A stretch of DNA of 64,000 nt from Clostridia bacterium (GTDB lineage Bacteria; Bacillota; Clostridia; Oscillospirales; CAG-272), in NCBI GenBank assembly GCA_017456145.1, contig JAFTJZ010000015.1, positions 61,437 through 125,436 on the forward strand. Reading direction: 5' to 3'. Made by a program: the position numbers and the translations under genes. This document shows, one piece after another, positions 1 to 8,215 of this stretch. The notes beneath the pieces are model-generated. The model searched no databases. It was not told the DNA's origin and was given only the letters and a program-made list of their open reading frames with translations. Each line of letters starts with the position of its first letter. Within the stretch, counting starts at the first letter, position 1.

Positions 1-453
1 GCTGTGAATCAATTCCATCACGCCCATCGGAGTGCAAGGTGCCAGACGGCTCTTCCCCGTCATCACCCGACCGACGTTATACGGATGAAAGCAATCTACG
101 TCTTTATCGGGACGGATGCGCAAAAGAACGCTCTGCTCATCAAGTCCGTGCGGCAGCGGCAGCTGTACCAGAATCCCATCGACCGTATCATCTGCGTTGA
201 GCGCATCGATCAGATCGTCCAGCTCCTTTTGTGACGTGCTTGCAGGCAAACGATATTCCAACGCGCGAAATCCGATCTCGGCACAAGCGCGCTGTTTGTT
301 GCGGACATACACGGCAGATGCAGGATCATCTCCTACCAAAATCACCGCTAAGGCAGGTGTATAGCCCGTCTGCCCAATCAACAGCTCGGTTTCGCGTTTC
401 AATTGTGCACGAACGGATGCAGAGATCGCTTTTCCATCAATGATTTGTCCCAT
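1..453 (-). CDS. folD: FolD, methylenetetrahydrofolate dehydrogenase/cyclohydrolase (N-terminal part, cut by window edge)
   Basis: Reading the minus strand from ATG at 453 gives 151 uninterrupted codons running off the window start. They contain the family signatures: VGDDPASAVYVRNK with catalytic Tyr49 and Lys53, DGILVQLPLP at 92-101, and PCTPMGVMELI at 139-149. FolD interconverts methylene-, methenyl- and formyl-tetrahydrofolate in the cytosol, using NADP. The start lies 1 base after the lgt stop, with an AGGAAGGAAA ribosome site inside the lgt tail, so it is the last visible gene of the yfmF-yfmH-lgt-folD operon. Oddity: the usual KDVDGFHP motif reads KDVDCFHP (Cys121 for Gly). The NADP-binding half is outside the window. 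Confidence 0.95.
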   Translation of the reverse strand, partial: MGQIIDGKAISASVRAQLKRETELLIGQTGYTPALAVILVGDDPASAVYVRNKQRACAEIGFRALEYRLPASTSQKELDDLIDALNADDTVDGILVQLPLPHGLDEQSVLLRIRPDKDVDCFHPYNVGRVMTGKSRLAPCTPMGVMELIHS

Positions 454-454
454 G

Positions 455-1492
455 TCAGTTTCCTTCCTCTTTCTTTTGCTCGTTTTTGCCTTCCTCCGTC
501 GTATCTTCTACGCACTTATCATCGGTTTTTTCAGCTATTTGTTCGTCGTCAGCGATTTTTTCGCTCTGTCCTTGTGCGGCAGGCGCTGTGCTGTACATCG
601 GAACGTAGGTCTCTCCCTCCAAAGCATTTTTGTCGCGGCGCACCTTGATCAGCATATAAACGATCAGCGAGGTAAAGACGACAAAGCAAAGCCCACCGAC
701 CAATTGCGATACGCGGATGCTGCCGAAGATATACAGGCTGTCAGTACGCAGTCCCTCGATAAGCATACGCCCAAATCCGTACCACGCCAGATAGCTCATC
801 GCCACCTGACCATTGAATTTCTTGCGCGGGTAGATCAAAGCATTGATCAATATAAAGCCGAGAATGTTCCAAAGCGATTCGTAAAGGAAGGTAGGATGAA
901 CGTACGCCATCTCTCCGGTAATCAGCTTATTGGGATACAGTCCCATGCGCATAAAGTAAAGGAAATGATCCTGCTCCACAATACCGCCGTATGCCTCACC
1001 GTTGAAAAAATTCCCCCATCGGCCCATTGCCTGTGCGATCATCACGCCGGGGGCTACCATATCCAGTGCACCCAGCCAATTTTTCTTTTTGATCTTGGAA
1101 TATATAATGATGGTCAACGCCCCCGCAATGACACCGCCGTAAATCGCAAGTCCACCGCCGCGGATGTTGATCAGCGATTTCAGATTTTCAAGAAACGAGC
1201 GCCCCGGGATAACGAAGGTATCCCATTTCATCAGCACATAATAAAGCCGCGCACCGATCACACCGAAGATAACGATGTACAGCCCCATATCAAGGACCTC
1301 ATCCCATTTGAAATCTTCCCTTTTTGCACGGTACATCGCATACCCGAACGCCATGATCATACCCAGCACGATCATGATCCCATACCAGCGCACATCAAAG
1401 TTAAAAAGATCAAACGCCACCTTATTTACCGTAAAATTGTCGATCCCGAGTCCGGGAAAGCTGATTTGTATTTCCGTTGACATATCCATCAT
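455..1492 (-). CDS. lgt: Lgt, prolipoprotein diacylglyceryl transferase
   Basis: Membrane enzyme that moves diacylglycerol from phosphatidylglycerol to the lipobox cysteine of prelipoproteins. The 345-residue product has several hydrophobic segments, the signature GRWGNFFNGEAYGG at 157-170, and YGFGRMLIEGLRTDS near the C-terminus. The last ~55 residues form a charged cytoplasmic tail rich in E, K and D that most family members lack. The motif position that is His in E. coli (H103) reads Tyr in GGLAIYGG (113-120). ATG at 1492 overlaps the yfmH stop as ATGA. ATG at 1489 has better spacing from AAGGAG and is an equally good start. The window also encodes lipoproteins that would be its substrates. 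Confidence 0.96.
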   Translation of the reverse strand: MMDMSTEIQISFPGLGIDNFTVNKVAFDLFNFDVRWYGIMIVLGMIMAFGYAMYRAKREDFKWDEVLDMGLYIVIFGVIGARLYYVLMKWDTFVIPGRSFLENLKSLINIRGGGLAIYGGVIAGALTIIIYSKIKKKNWLGALDMVAPGVMIAQAMGRWGNFFNGEAYGGIVEQDHFLYFMRMGLYPNKLITGEMAYVHPTFLYESLWNILGFILINALIYPRKKFNGQVAMSYLAWYGFGRMLIEGLRTDSLYIFGSIRVSQLVGGLCFVVFTSLIVYMLIKVRRDKNALEGETYVPMYSTAPAAQGQSEKIADDEQIAEKTDDKCVEDTTEEGKNEQKKEEGN

Positions 1493-2808
1493 ATCTCCTT
1501 ATCGTTTTCATTCGGATAAATCACCGCAAGTGCGGTATGCTTTTCATCAAATGCTGATGAAAAGGTATTCATCACCATATTCGGTGTCAGTGCATCCAGC
1601 GCAGCGAGGCGGTCAAACACTCCGCAACCGTCGCTCTCAGTGTCCACCATCAGCTCAGCGATCTCCTCAGTACCGTCAAAATCCGATACAAAGCCCGCAT
1701 ATGCCACACGGCGATTACGCTCAAAGTCCTCCGACGCAAGGCCACTGCGTCGAAATTCCTCAATCGTACTCTTGTACAAAGCATACACCGCCTCGGGATC
1801 ATCACTCTCGCCACTGATACTGTGATAGGCCCCCCGCATCATGGTGGCATAACCATAGGCATACATAGGCGTGATCAGGCCTGCCTCAATCAGACGGTTG
1901 TACAGCACACCTGCGCGGGAAAACAAAAGTTCACTCAGCACGTCCATGCACAGCGTTTTTGTGACACGCCCCTTAGCATCCGAAGGATATGCATCGTCAC
2001 GCCATACAATTTCAAAAATCGGCTTGGAAACATTTCCCCGCCCCGTGGTGCGATGTGTCACCGGTATGCGCTTGTCATAGCTGCCGTCAGATCCGCGGAA
2101 AACACAAGGAGGGGCAATATCCGCCTTCTTTATCACCCGATCCAAAATCCCACAAAGCTGCGACAGCTCTATATCCCCGCAAACCACCAAGAACATATTG
2201 CCCGGATGGTAAAAAGCACGGTAACAGGTATACAGCATCTCGGGCGTAATGCAAGACACGGAGCGCTCCGTTCCGCAGATACTGCGCGTCACGGAATGAT
2301 GCGGGTAGAGTGCCGACATCGCACGGCGATGCAGCTTTTCCCACGGATCATCCTCCACCATGCGGATCTCCTGCGCGATAATGCCCCGCTCCTTTTGTAC
2401 CGAGCCTTCCGTGAACGTGGGGTGCGTCACAAAGCGCAAAAGAGCCTCGAGCGCCTGCTCGGCATGGTCGGTGGTATTGACCGTGTACACCGTGTTTTCG
2501 TAGTCGGTCCACGCATTGACATCTGCGCCCAGAGCGGAAAAATCCTCATCCACCGTCCCCCCGTCTTCACGGGTAAAGAGCTGATGCTCCAGATAATGTG
2601 CCACACCGGCGGGATAGCGGCAATACCGCCTTCCATCAAAGGAAAATCGCACATCCTGTGCACCGTACCGTACCACCATCATGGCGCTGACCGTATGCAT
2701 TTGCTTAGGAAAGAGCAGCACGGGAAGTCCGCTCTGATGTACAAAGCGAACGTAATGCTCCCGCAAGCGTTCACAATGGAACGTAGCTGCATTTATATCA
2801 AAGTCCAT
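1489..2808 (-). CDS. yfmH: M16 family metallopeptidase, YfmH-type (catalytic partner)
   Basis: 439 residues of the insulinase-like M16 fold. The inverted zinc motif HYLEH is at 71-75 and a downstream acidic stretch (ERGIIAQEIRM) would supply the third ligand, so this is the active member of the pair. The adjacent YfmF lacks the motif. Such YfmF/YfmH pairs are annotated in Firmicutes as EF-P 5-aminopentanol modification-associated; the exact biochemical role is not settled. The start has an AGGTGAT ribosome site inside the yfmF end (11-base overlap), and the stop overlaps lgt, so translation is probably coupled. Confidence 0.92.
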   Translation of the reverse strand: MDFDINAATFHCERLREHYVRFVHQSGLPVLLFPKQMHTVSAMMVVRYGAQDVRFSFDGRRYCRYPAGVAHYLEHQLFTREDGGTVDEDFSALGADVNAWTDYENTVYTVNTTDHAEQALEALLRFVTHPTFTEGSVQKERGIIAQEIRMVEDDPWEKLHRRAMSALYPHHSVTRSICGTERSVSCITPEMLYTCYRAFYHPGNMFLVVCGDIELSQLCGILDRVIKKADIAPPCVFRGSDGSYDKRIPVTHRTTGRGNVSKPIFEIVWRDDAYPSDAKGRVTKTLCMDVLSELLFSRAGVLYNRLIEAGLITPMYAYGYATMMRGAYHSISGESDDPEAVYALYKSTIEEFRRSGLASEDFERNRRVAYAGFVSDFDGTEEIAELMVDTESDGCGVFDRLAALDALTPNMVMNTFSSAFDEKHTALAVIYPNENDKEI

Positions 2809-4156
2809 CGTCGATCACCTCGCTCTCCTGTGCTACCTCCCCCTCCTGCTCCTTACCGGCAAGTGTGCCGTCAAGAAAATACACGGTATCAAGGACAAGA
2901 GAACGCGCAGCAGCAATCACCTGCTCCCTTGTTACCTGCATGAAGGCTCGGCAGCAGTCTCGGATATTCTCCGAAATGCCAAGCAGCTGTCGAACCTGAT
3001 AAAAGGAAGTAATGGCACGGGTGCTGTCTTCAATCTGAGCGTAGCCGCCAAGCAGCAGCCGTCGCGCAGCCTCAAGCTCAGCATCGTCAAACGTCCCCTG
3101 CTGCAGCGCAGTGATCTGTGCCTCAATTTCCGCCTGCGCAGCCTGACGACACGAGCGATCGATCCCGCAAGAAACGATCAGCTCTCCCCGATCGAGGACA
3201 TATTCGGATTGGCAGGAATAGCAAAGGCTTTGCCGTTCCCGCAAATGGACAAACAACCGAGAGCTTGGATTTCCGCCCAAAAGCTCGTTGCACAGCATCA
3301 TTGCATAAAACGCAGGAGATGTTATGGTAATATCGGTACGGTAACCAAGGATCAGATGACTCTGCCCCACCTCCAGCGATTCAGTGACGCAAAAAGGCGT
3401 CCTGCGAGGCTGATAAGTTTTGACGCAAGCGTTCGTCACCTGGGACGCTCCCTCTCCCAGCAGCGGGGCAAATTCGCATCGCAGTCGGCATATCAGCGCA
3501 TCGGGTGGAGTCTGACCGATATAAAACACATGGAAGTGCGCCTGCTCACGAATCTTTTGCAAAAGCGCGCGTAAATCATTTTCTCCAACCGCCTTCAGCT
3601 GCGCGACCCTGATCGGCTTTCCCGTGTCTCTGCCGTGGGAAAAAGCCGCGCGAAATCGTGTCATGGCGTACGACGCGGGATGATTGGACAGCGATTCGAT
3701 CGCATCGATCAGATGACGCCGCTCCGACTCCACATATCGATCGATCAGCTTGCCGTCCGCCTCGGTTGTCGGTGAGAAAAACAGCTGTACGATCAGCGAG
3801 ATGATCGCAGGCAGCAACCTCTCCCCGTCGGGGAGAAACGAGCTCTCGATCATATTCGATGCAAAGCCGAAGATACGAAGATCGCCGACCGTACTGTTGC
3901 AGATATGGCAATCGGTCGCATAAAGGTCATCCAGATAGCGGTTGATCCGCTCCTGCGTCGGGTACTCCCGCGTTCCCCGATGGAGTACGGGTAATAAAAG
4001 CGCGCAGGGGGCGATCAGCTCGTTCGTGTTTCGGAGCATGGCGCGAACACGGAGCTTTCCGACCTTGAAACGATCTGTGGTACATACCGTCAGTGTCAGC
4101 CTTGGTAAGACTTCAAAGGTCTGTGGCGAAAGATCGGGAATGATTTTGTTTTCCAT
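2798..4156 (-). CDS. yfmF: M16 family protein, YfmF-type (non-catalytic partner)
   Basis: About 452 residues, M16 fold. Where active members carry HxxEH this protein reads PVLHRGTREYP, so zinc ligands are missing, as is usual for YfmF. It probably forms a heterodimer with YfmH, encoded next and overlapping by 11 bases. Start uncertain: ATG at 4156 sits 13 bases after AAGGAG, and an upstream in-frame GTG at 4168 would be too close to that site. Homology in the N-terminal stretch fits 4156. First gene of the operon, with a good promoter about 60 bases upstream. Confidence 0.88.
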   Translation of the reverse strand: MENKIIPDLSPQTFEVLPRLTLTVCTTDRFKVGKLRVRAMLRNTNELIAPCALLLPVLHRGTREYPTQERINRYLDDLYATDCHICNSTVGDLRIFGFASNMIESSFLPDGERLLPAIISLIVQLFFSPTTEADGKLIDRYVESERRHLIDAIESLSNHPASYAMTRFRAAFSHGRDTGKPIRVAQLKAVGENDLRALLQKIREQAHFHVFYIGQTPPDALICRLRCEFAPLLGEGASQVTNACVKTYQPRRTPFCVTESLEVGQSHLILGYRTDITITSPAFYAMMLCNELLGGNPSSRLFVHLRERQSLCYSCQSEYVLDRGELIVSCGIDRSCRQAAQAEIEAQITALQQGTFDDAELEAARRLLLGGYAQIEDSTRAITSFYQVRQLLGISENIRDCCRAFMQVTREQVIAAARSLVLDTVYFLDGTLAGKEQEGEVAQESEVIDDGL

Positions 4157-4214
4157 CGTGCAGCACACGCTCCTTTCTTCCCTCCGATATCGGCAGGAAA
4201 ATTTGTATTATAAT

Positions 4215-4243
4215 ATTTTACACCATTTTCGCTTGAATTGCAA
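4215..4243 (-). promoter_or_regulatory. Sigma-A-type promoter of the yfmF operon
   Basis: On the minus strand: -35 TTGCAA (4243-4238), 17-base spacer, -10 TAAAAT (4220-4215). It faces yfmF and is back-to-back with the promoter of the isomerase gene. Confidence 0.65.
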
Positions 4244-4335
4244 GAGTAAAATGCTTATCATGTGTAAATTTTTTGTATACAAGAGCCACAGAAGAGCCCC
4301 AACAAGAAAAAAATGACTTTTTTTAGTAAAATCTC

Positions 4336-4364
4336 TTGCATTTGCAAGACAATTGTGTTAGAAT
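4336..4364 (+). promoter_or_regulatory. Sigma-A-type promoter of the isomerase/FAD oxidoreductase pair
   Basis: -35 TTGCAT (4336-4341), 17-base spacer, -10 TAGAAT (4359-4364), about 58 bases before the start codon. The -35 and spacer contain a small palindrome, TTGCATTTGCAA, that could be an operator, but no regulator is recognisable. Confidence 0.6.
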
Positions 4365-4421
4365 TAACATCAGTATGAACGTGTTTCATATAAAATTGTA
4401 TGCAATGAAAGGATAACGATC

Positions 4422-5309
4422 ATGATCATTTCCACACAAACCGACATACTTGCCCAGCGGTTCTCACAGGAAGAGGCTATCCGTATTCTGGCAGGTGCCG
4501 GCTACGACGCTTACGACATCTCGCTGTTCTCCATGCTCCGCGATGACGATATTTTTAACAGTGATGCTTATCTTGATTATACTAAAATGTTGAAATCCGT
4601 TGCCGATGAGTGTGGCATTGTCTGCAATCAGGCACACGCCCCCTTCCCCTCCTCCAAAAATGACGATGCCTACAATGCGGTAATCTTCCCCCGCATCGTC
4701 CGCTCGATGGAGATCGCCGCCACGCTTGGTGCCAAGCAGATCATCGTACATCCCGTGCATCATCTGCATTATCCCGAGCATGTGCAGACTCTGAGAGAGA
4801 TGAACCACCGCTTTTATACCGCACTGCAGCCCTATTGCGAAAAATTCGGCATTCGCGTCGCGCTGGAAAATATGTTCCGCGGTGACCCGCACCGCAACGT
4901 CATTATCAACAGTGCCTGCAGCACCCCCGAAGAATTTTGCGAATATCTTGATGCACTTCCCGCCGAGCATTTTACCGCCTGCCTTGATATCGGACACTGC
5001 GGTCTGGTCGGCCAGACTGCCGCTCATTTTATCCGTCGCCTCGGACACAACCGTCTTGGCGCGCTCCACGTCCACGACAACGATTACAACCGCGATATGC
5101 ATACCATGCCCTTCATGGGCGCTCTGGATTGGAATGCCATCACCGACGCATTGGCAGAGATCCGCTACAAGGGTGAATTTACGTTGGAGGCGGATAACTT
5201 CCTTGCAAAGCTCCCTAATGAACTCCTGCCGCAGGCCTGTGCACTGATGTGTCAAACCGCACGTTATCTGGCAAATCAGGTGGAGGAAAAAATCAATGCC
5301 ACTGTATGA
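4422..5309 (+). CDS. Sugar phosphate isomerase/epimerase family, xylose-isomerase-like TIM barrel
   Basis: 295 residues of the AP-endonuclease-2/xylose isomerase-like barrel. Likely metal ligands are visible: Glu149 in RVALENMF, Asp189 and His192 in CLDIGHCG, the LHVHDND motif at 215-221, and the late Glu in FTLEADN. It should isomerise or epimerise a small sugar or polyol; the substrate cannot be read from sequence. The start follows an AAAGGATAACG ribosome site. The end overlaps the next reading frame by 14 bases, so the pair is one transcript. Isomerases of this type often sit with oxidoreductases in carbohydrate or inositol-like catabolism. Confidence 0.85.
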   Translation: MIISTQTDILAQRFSQEEAIRILAGAGYDAYDISLFSMLRDDDIFNSDAYLDYTKMLKSVADECGIVCNQAHAPFPSSKNDDAYNAVIFPRIVRSMEIAATLGAKQIIVHPVHHLHYPEHVQTLREMNHRFYTALQPYCEKFGIRVALENMFRGDPHRNVIINSACSTPEEFCEYLDALPAEHFTACLDIGHCGLVGQTAAHFIRRLGHNRLGALHVHDNDYNRDMHTMPFMGALDWNAITDALAEIRYKGEFTLEADNFLAKLPNELLPQACALMCQTARYLANQVEEKINATV

Positions 5310-6494
5310 CGTCATTGTCTGCGGCTGCGGCAGTGCCGGCTTTTGCGCGGCAATCGCCGCTGCAAGGAACGGAATGAAAACGGCAATCGTGGAAAAATAC
5401 GCGACCCCCGGCGGGATTTTGACCGTTCTCGGAAACAACTCCATCGACCAATTCAACAATCCGTTCCGTAAAAAAGGATAAAATGGTCATCGAGGGCATC
5501 GGCTGGGAGTACGCATTACGGTTATATCAGGACGGCTTTGCCCGCATTCCCGACATGGACGCCCCCTACGAGCGTCACGATCAATACGGTGTCAAGGTCA
5601 ATCCCATTGCAGCAGCCAAAATTATGGACGACATGCTCTCCGAAGCGGGCGTAACGCTGTATTACGGTCAACCGTTGGTAAACGTCACAAGCAGCCGCGA
5701 CCGCATCCGGGAAATCCAAATTGCAACCAAAGATGGATTGCTCACCCTGACGGCAGAAATTTACATCGACTGCACGGGAGACGGCGATCTCGCTCATCTC
5801 GCGGGCGCTACCACGGAGGACGGCGACGGCAACGGGACGTTTCAGCCGGGAACCCTCCGTTTTTTACCCTGCCGTTCATGCCGCACCCGATGATTTTGTC
5901 CTGAACTTCGGTGACAATCTCAATCACATCGCACTCAATACCACAAGCAGCGACCTCTTGACCCAAGCCGAGATCGCCTCCCGTCGATTGCTTTACGAGC
6001 AAATGCGTGCGGGCAAGCAAATGATGAGCAGTGCACCTGCCATCGCGCCAAAAGAAGGGCGACGTATCAAGGGAATCTCTCAAATGGCGGTTGAAGATTA
6101 TTTCAGCGGAAAGCAGTATGAGGATTCCGTATGTTATACTTTCTGGTTTGTGGACATTCATCGGGACGGTGCACCTGCGGAGATCCACTACATCAAGCAT
6201 GAGAACACGCCGTCCGTTCGCCTGAGTGCCATGATCTCCTGTGAGCTTTCCAACCTGATGATGGCGGGACGCTGTATCAGCACGGATCGCCCAACCAATT
6301 CCGCCATCCGCGTCAAGGCAAGCTGCATGGCTATGGGTGAGGCGGTCGGCACGGCGGCAGCGCTGGCAATCAAAGGTCATCAAATAGCGGCAGACATATC
6401 CATTGACGCCTTGAAGGAGCAATTATCCGCACAGGGTGCCATTGTCCCCGGTATATGTGACGGTAAGCCTTTTTCGATTCCCCCTCGCACGTAA
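5296..6494 (+). pseudogene. FAD-dependent oxidoreductase, broken by two +1 frameshifts
   Basis: Three consecutive frames together form one ~398-residue FAD_oxidored-family protein. The first (5296-5481) carries the nucleotide-binding GCGSAGFCAA motif and ends FRKKG-stop. The second (from 5483) resumes with MVIEGIGWEY and includes IDCTGDGDLAHLAG. The third (to 6494) includes DRPTNSAIRVKASCMAMG. Removing one A from the A6 run at 5470-5475 and one T from the T6 run at 5860-5865 restores one frame, reading through as KKDKMVIEG and RFYPAVHAAPDD. Either the gene is recently inactivated or both are homopolymer errors in the assembly. If intact it would act with the upstream isomerase on a sugar or polyol. 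Confidence 0.88.
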
Positions 6495-6526
6495 TATTTC
6501 CCTTTATAGCCACACGTTGTATTTCT

Positions 6527-6569
6527 GAACCGTTTTTTCAAACTTTTATTGAAAAAACGGTTCTTTTTT
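6527..6569 (+). terminator. Intrinsic terminator after the FAD oxidoreductase
   Basis: Perfect 15-base stem (GAACCGTTTTTTCAA, 6527-6541, with its complement at 6549-6563), 7-base loop, then six Ts. Confidence 0.92.
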
Positions 6570-6579
6570 ACAAAAGTCC

Positions 6580-6608
6580 TTGAAAAAGGCGCGGGAATGG
6601 TGTATAAT
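6580..6608 (+). promoter_or_regulatory. Strong sigma-A-type promoter of the mrp operon
   Basis: -35 TTGAAA (6580-6585), 17-base spacer, consensus -10 TATAAT (6603-6608). It lies just after the preceding terminator and about 44 bases before the mrp start. Confidence 0.8.
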
Positions 6609-6651
6609 ATAGGTTGGTAAAAAATATTCAAAAATATAGAAAGGTAATATT

Positions 6652-7488
6652 ATGGCACAAGAATGTACTCACGATTGTTCGACCTGCTCGAGCAATTGTT
6701 CCTCAAGAAAAGAACCTCAGGATCTCCGTGCCGCGCTCTGCCCCGGCAGCCGCGTCAGCCACGTGGTCGGCGTGGTCAGCGGAAAGGGCGGTGTCGGCAA
6801 ATCACTGGTGACCTCCCTGCTGGCTGTCAATCTCGCTCGCATCGGCTATCATGTCGGCATTTTGGATGCCGACATCACCGGTCCCTCCATTCCCAAGGCA
6901 TTCGGCATCAGCGAACCCGTGGAAGGAGATGGCGAGCATATGATCCCCCCCACCACCGCCTCGGGCATTGATGTTCTTTCCGCCAATCTGCTGCTTGACA
7001 GCGAGGATCAGCCCATTATCTGGCGTGGCTCTTTGATCGCAAGCACGGTCAGACAGTTCTGGAGCGACGCGCTCTGGAAGGACATTGATTATATGGTCGT
7101 TGACTGCCCTCCCGGCACAGGTGACGTTCCGCTGACCGTTTTTCAGTCCCTGCCGCTTGACGGCATTGTGATTGTTACCAGCCCGCAGGATCTGGTCTCC
7201 ATGATCGTCGCCAAAGCGGTCAACATGGCGAAGATGATGAACATTCCCGTTCTCGGCTTGGTTGAAAATATGAGCTACGTCAAGTGTCCCGATTGCAGCA
7301 AGGAGCTGTATGTCTTTGGTGAGAGCCATATCGAAGAGGTTGCCGCGCGCTACGACATTCCTCTGCTCGGCAGAATCCCGATCGATCCCACACTCGCTGC
7401 TCTGGTAGATGCAGGGCAGATCGAGGGTCACAACCACGATTATCTGGACGATGCGACACAAACCATCCTCAACCGCACCCAGAAGTAA
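6652..7488 (+). CDS. Mrp/NBP35-family Fe-S cluster carrier ATPase
   Basis: 278 residues. A cysteine cluster opens the protein (C5, C9, C12, C16), followed by the deviant Walker A GKGGVGKS at 44-51, DADITGPS (switch I region), DCPPGTGD, and a CPDC pair near residue 222. Family members bind a labile [4Fe-4S] cluster at a dimer interface and hand it to apo-proteins in the cytosol. The length is typical for clostridial forms, which lack the N-terminal DUF59 domain of E. coli Mrp. The ribosome site is AGAAAGG, 9 bases before the ATG. The end overlaps the DUF218 gene. Confidence 0.93.
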   Translation: MAQECTHDCSTCSSNCSSRKEPQDLRAALCPGSRVSHVVGVVSGKGGVGKSLVTSLLAVNLARIGYHVGILDADITGPSIPKAFGISEPVEGDGEHMIPPTTASGIDVLSANLLLDSEDQPIIWRGSLIASTVRQFWSDALWKDIDYMVVDCPPGTGDVPLTVFQSLPLDGIVIVTSPQDLVSMIVAKAVNMAKMMNIPVLGLVENMSYVKCPDCSKELYVFGESHIEEVAARYDIPLLGRIPIDPTLAALVDAGQIEGHNHDYLDDATQTILNRTQK

Positions 7489-8155
7489 GCTCTCCAAGCG
7501 CCATTGCCCGGTAGTCAAGCGCAAGCGCAAGCAATATAAGGACAAACGGCATCTGCCGCTGCTCTGCATCATCGCCATAACACTTGCGGCACTGATTCTT
7601 ACCCTGTGCATCACACTTGCCATCGTCAACGACATCGTCAAATCCGGCGCGGACGATCGCCTCTACCAAACCACCGCTCTCCCACCGCAGGCCGACTGCA
7701 TTTTCGTGCTCGGCGCGGGCGTCCGTGAGGACGGCACACCCTCGGATATGCTGCGCGACCGTATTTTGCAAGGGGTCGCTCTTTATCATGCGGGCTGCGC
7801 CCCCGTCATCATCATGAGCGGCGACAGCGAGCATCCCGAGAGCTACGACGAGGTCGGTGTGATGAAGGAATATGCCATTGCACAGGGCGTCCCCGCCGAG
7901 GCGATCCTCACCGATCCGCTGGGGCTTTCCACCGCAAAGAGCATGGTAAACCTTGCCGCAGCGGGGGAATACGACAGCATCATCATCGTCTCGCAGGAAT
8001 ATCATCTTTATCGCGCGATCTATCTTGCGGAGCAGTTGGGGCTTGATGCCGTCGGCTCTTCGGCGGATCATCACACCTATCGCGGACAGTGGTACCGCGA
8101 TCTGCGCGAACTCGCAGCACGATGCAAGGATTTTTTCCTCGCTCCGCAGCCGTGA
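7451..8155 (+). CDS. DUF218 (YdcF/SanA-like) membrane-anchored protein
   Basis: About 234 residues: a basic N-terminus, one transmembrane helix (LPLLCIIAITLAALILTL), then the DUF218 domain with FVLGAGVREDGTPSDMLRDR, IIMSGD and the STAKSMVNL stretch. SanA-type members are linked to cell-envelope integrity; the biochemical activity is unknown. The start is uncertain. ATG at 7451 lies 38 bases inside mrp and has only a weak GGA upstream, so it depends on coupling; no other start precedes the helix. A second DUF218 protein is encoded at 40567-41178. Confidence 0.8.
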   Translation: MRHKPSSTAPRSKLSKRHCPVVKRKRKQYKDKRHLPLLCIIAITLAALILTLCITLAIVNDIVKSGADDRLYQTTALPPQADCIFVLGAGVREDGTPSDMLRDRILQGVALYHAGCAPVIIMSGDSEHPESYDEVGVMKEYAIAQGVPAEAILTDPLGLSTAKSMVNLAAAGEYDSIIIVSQEYHLYRAIYLAEQLGLDAVGSSADHHTYRGQWYRDLRELAARCKDFFLAPQP

Positions 8156-8215
8156 AGTACGCAAAGCTTATCTTATGTTTAATGAAATTTATATATCAAA
8201 CCGAAAGGAACGCTT

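Noticed and set aside
440-1480. 346-codon plus-strand open frame over lgt
   Set aside because: Antisense shadow of lgt; low-complexity His/Arg-rich translation and no ribosome site.
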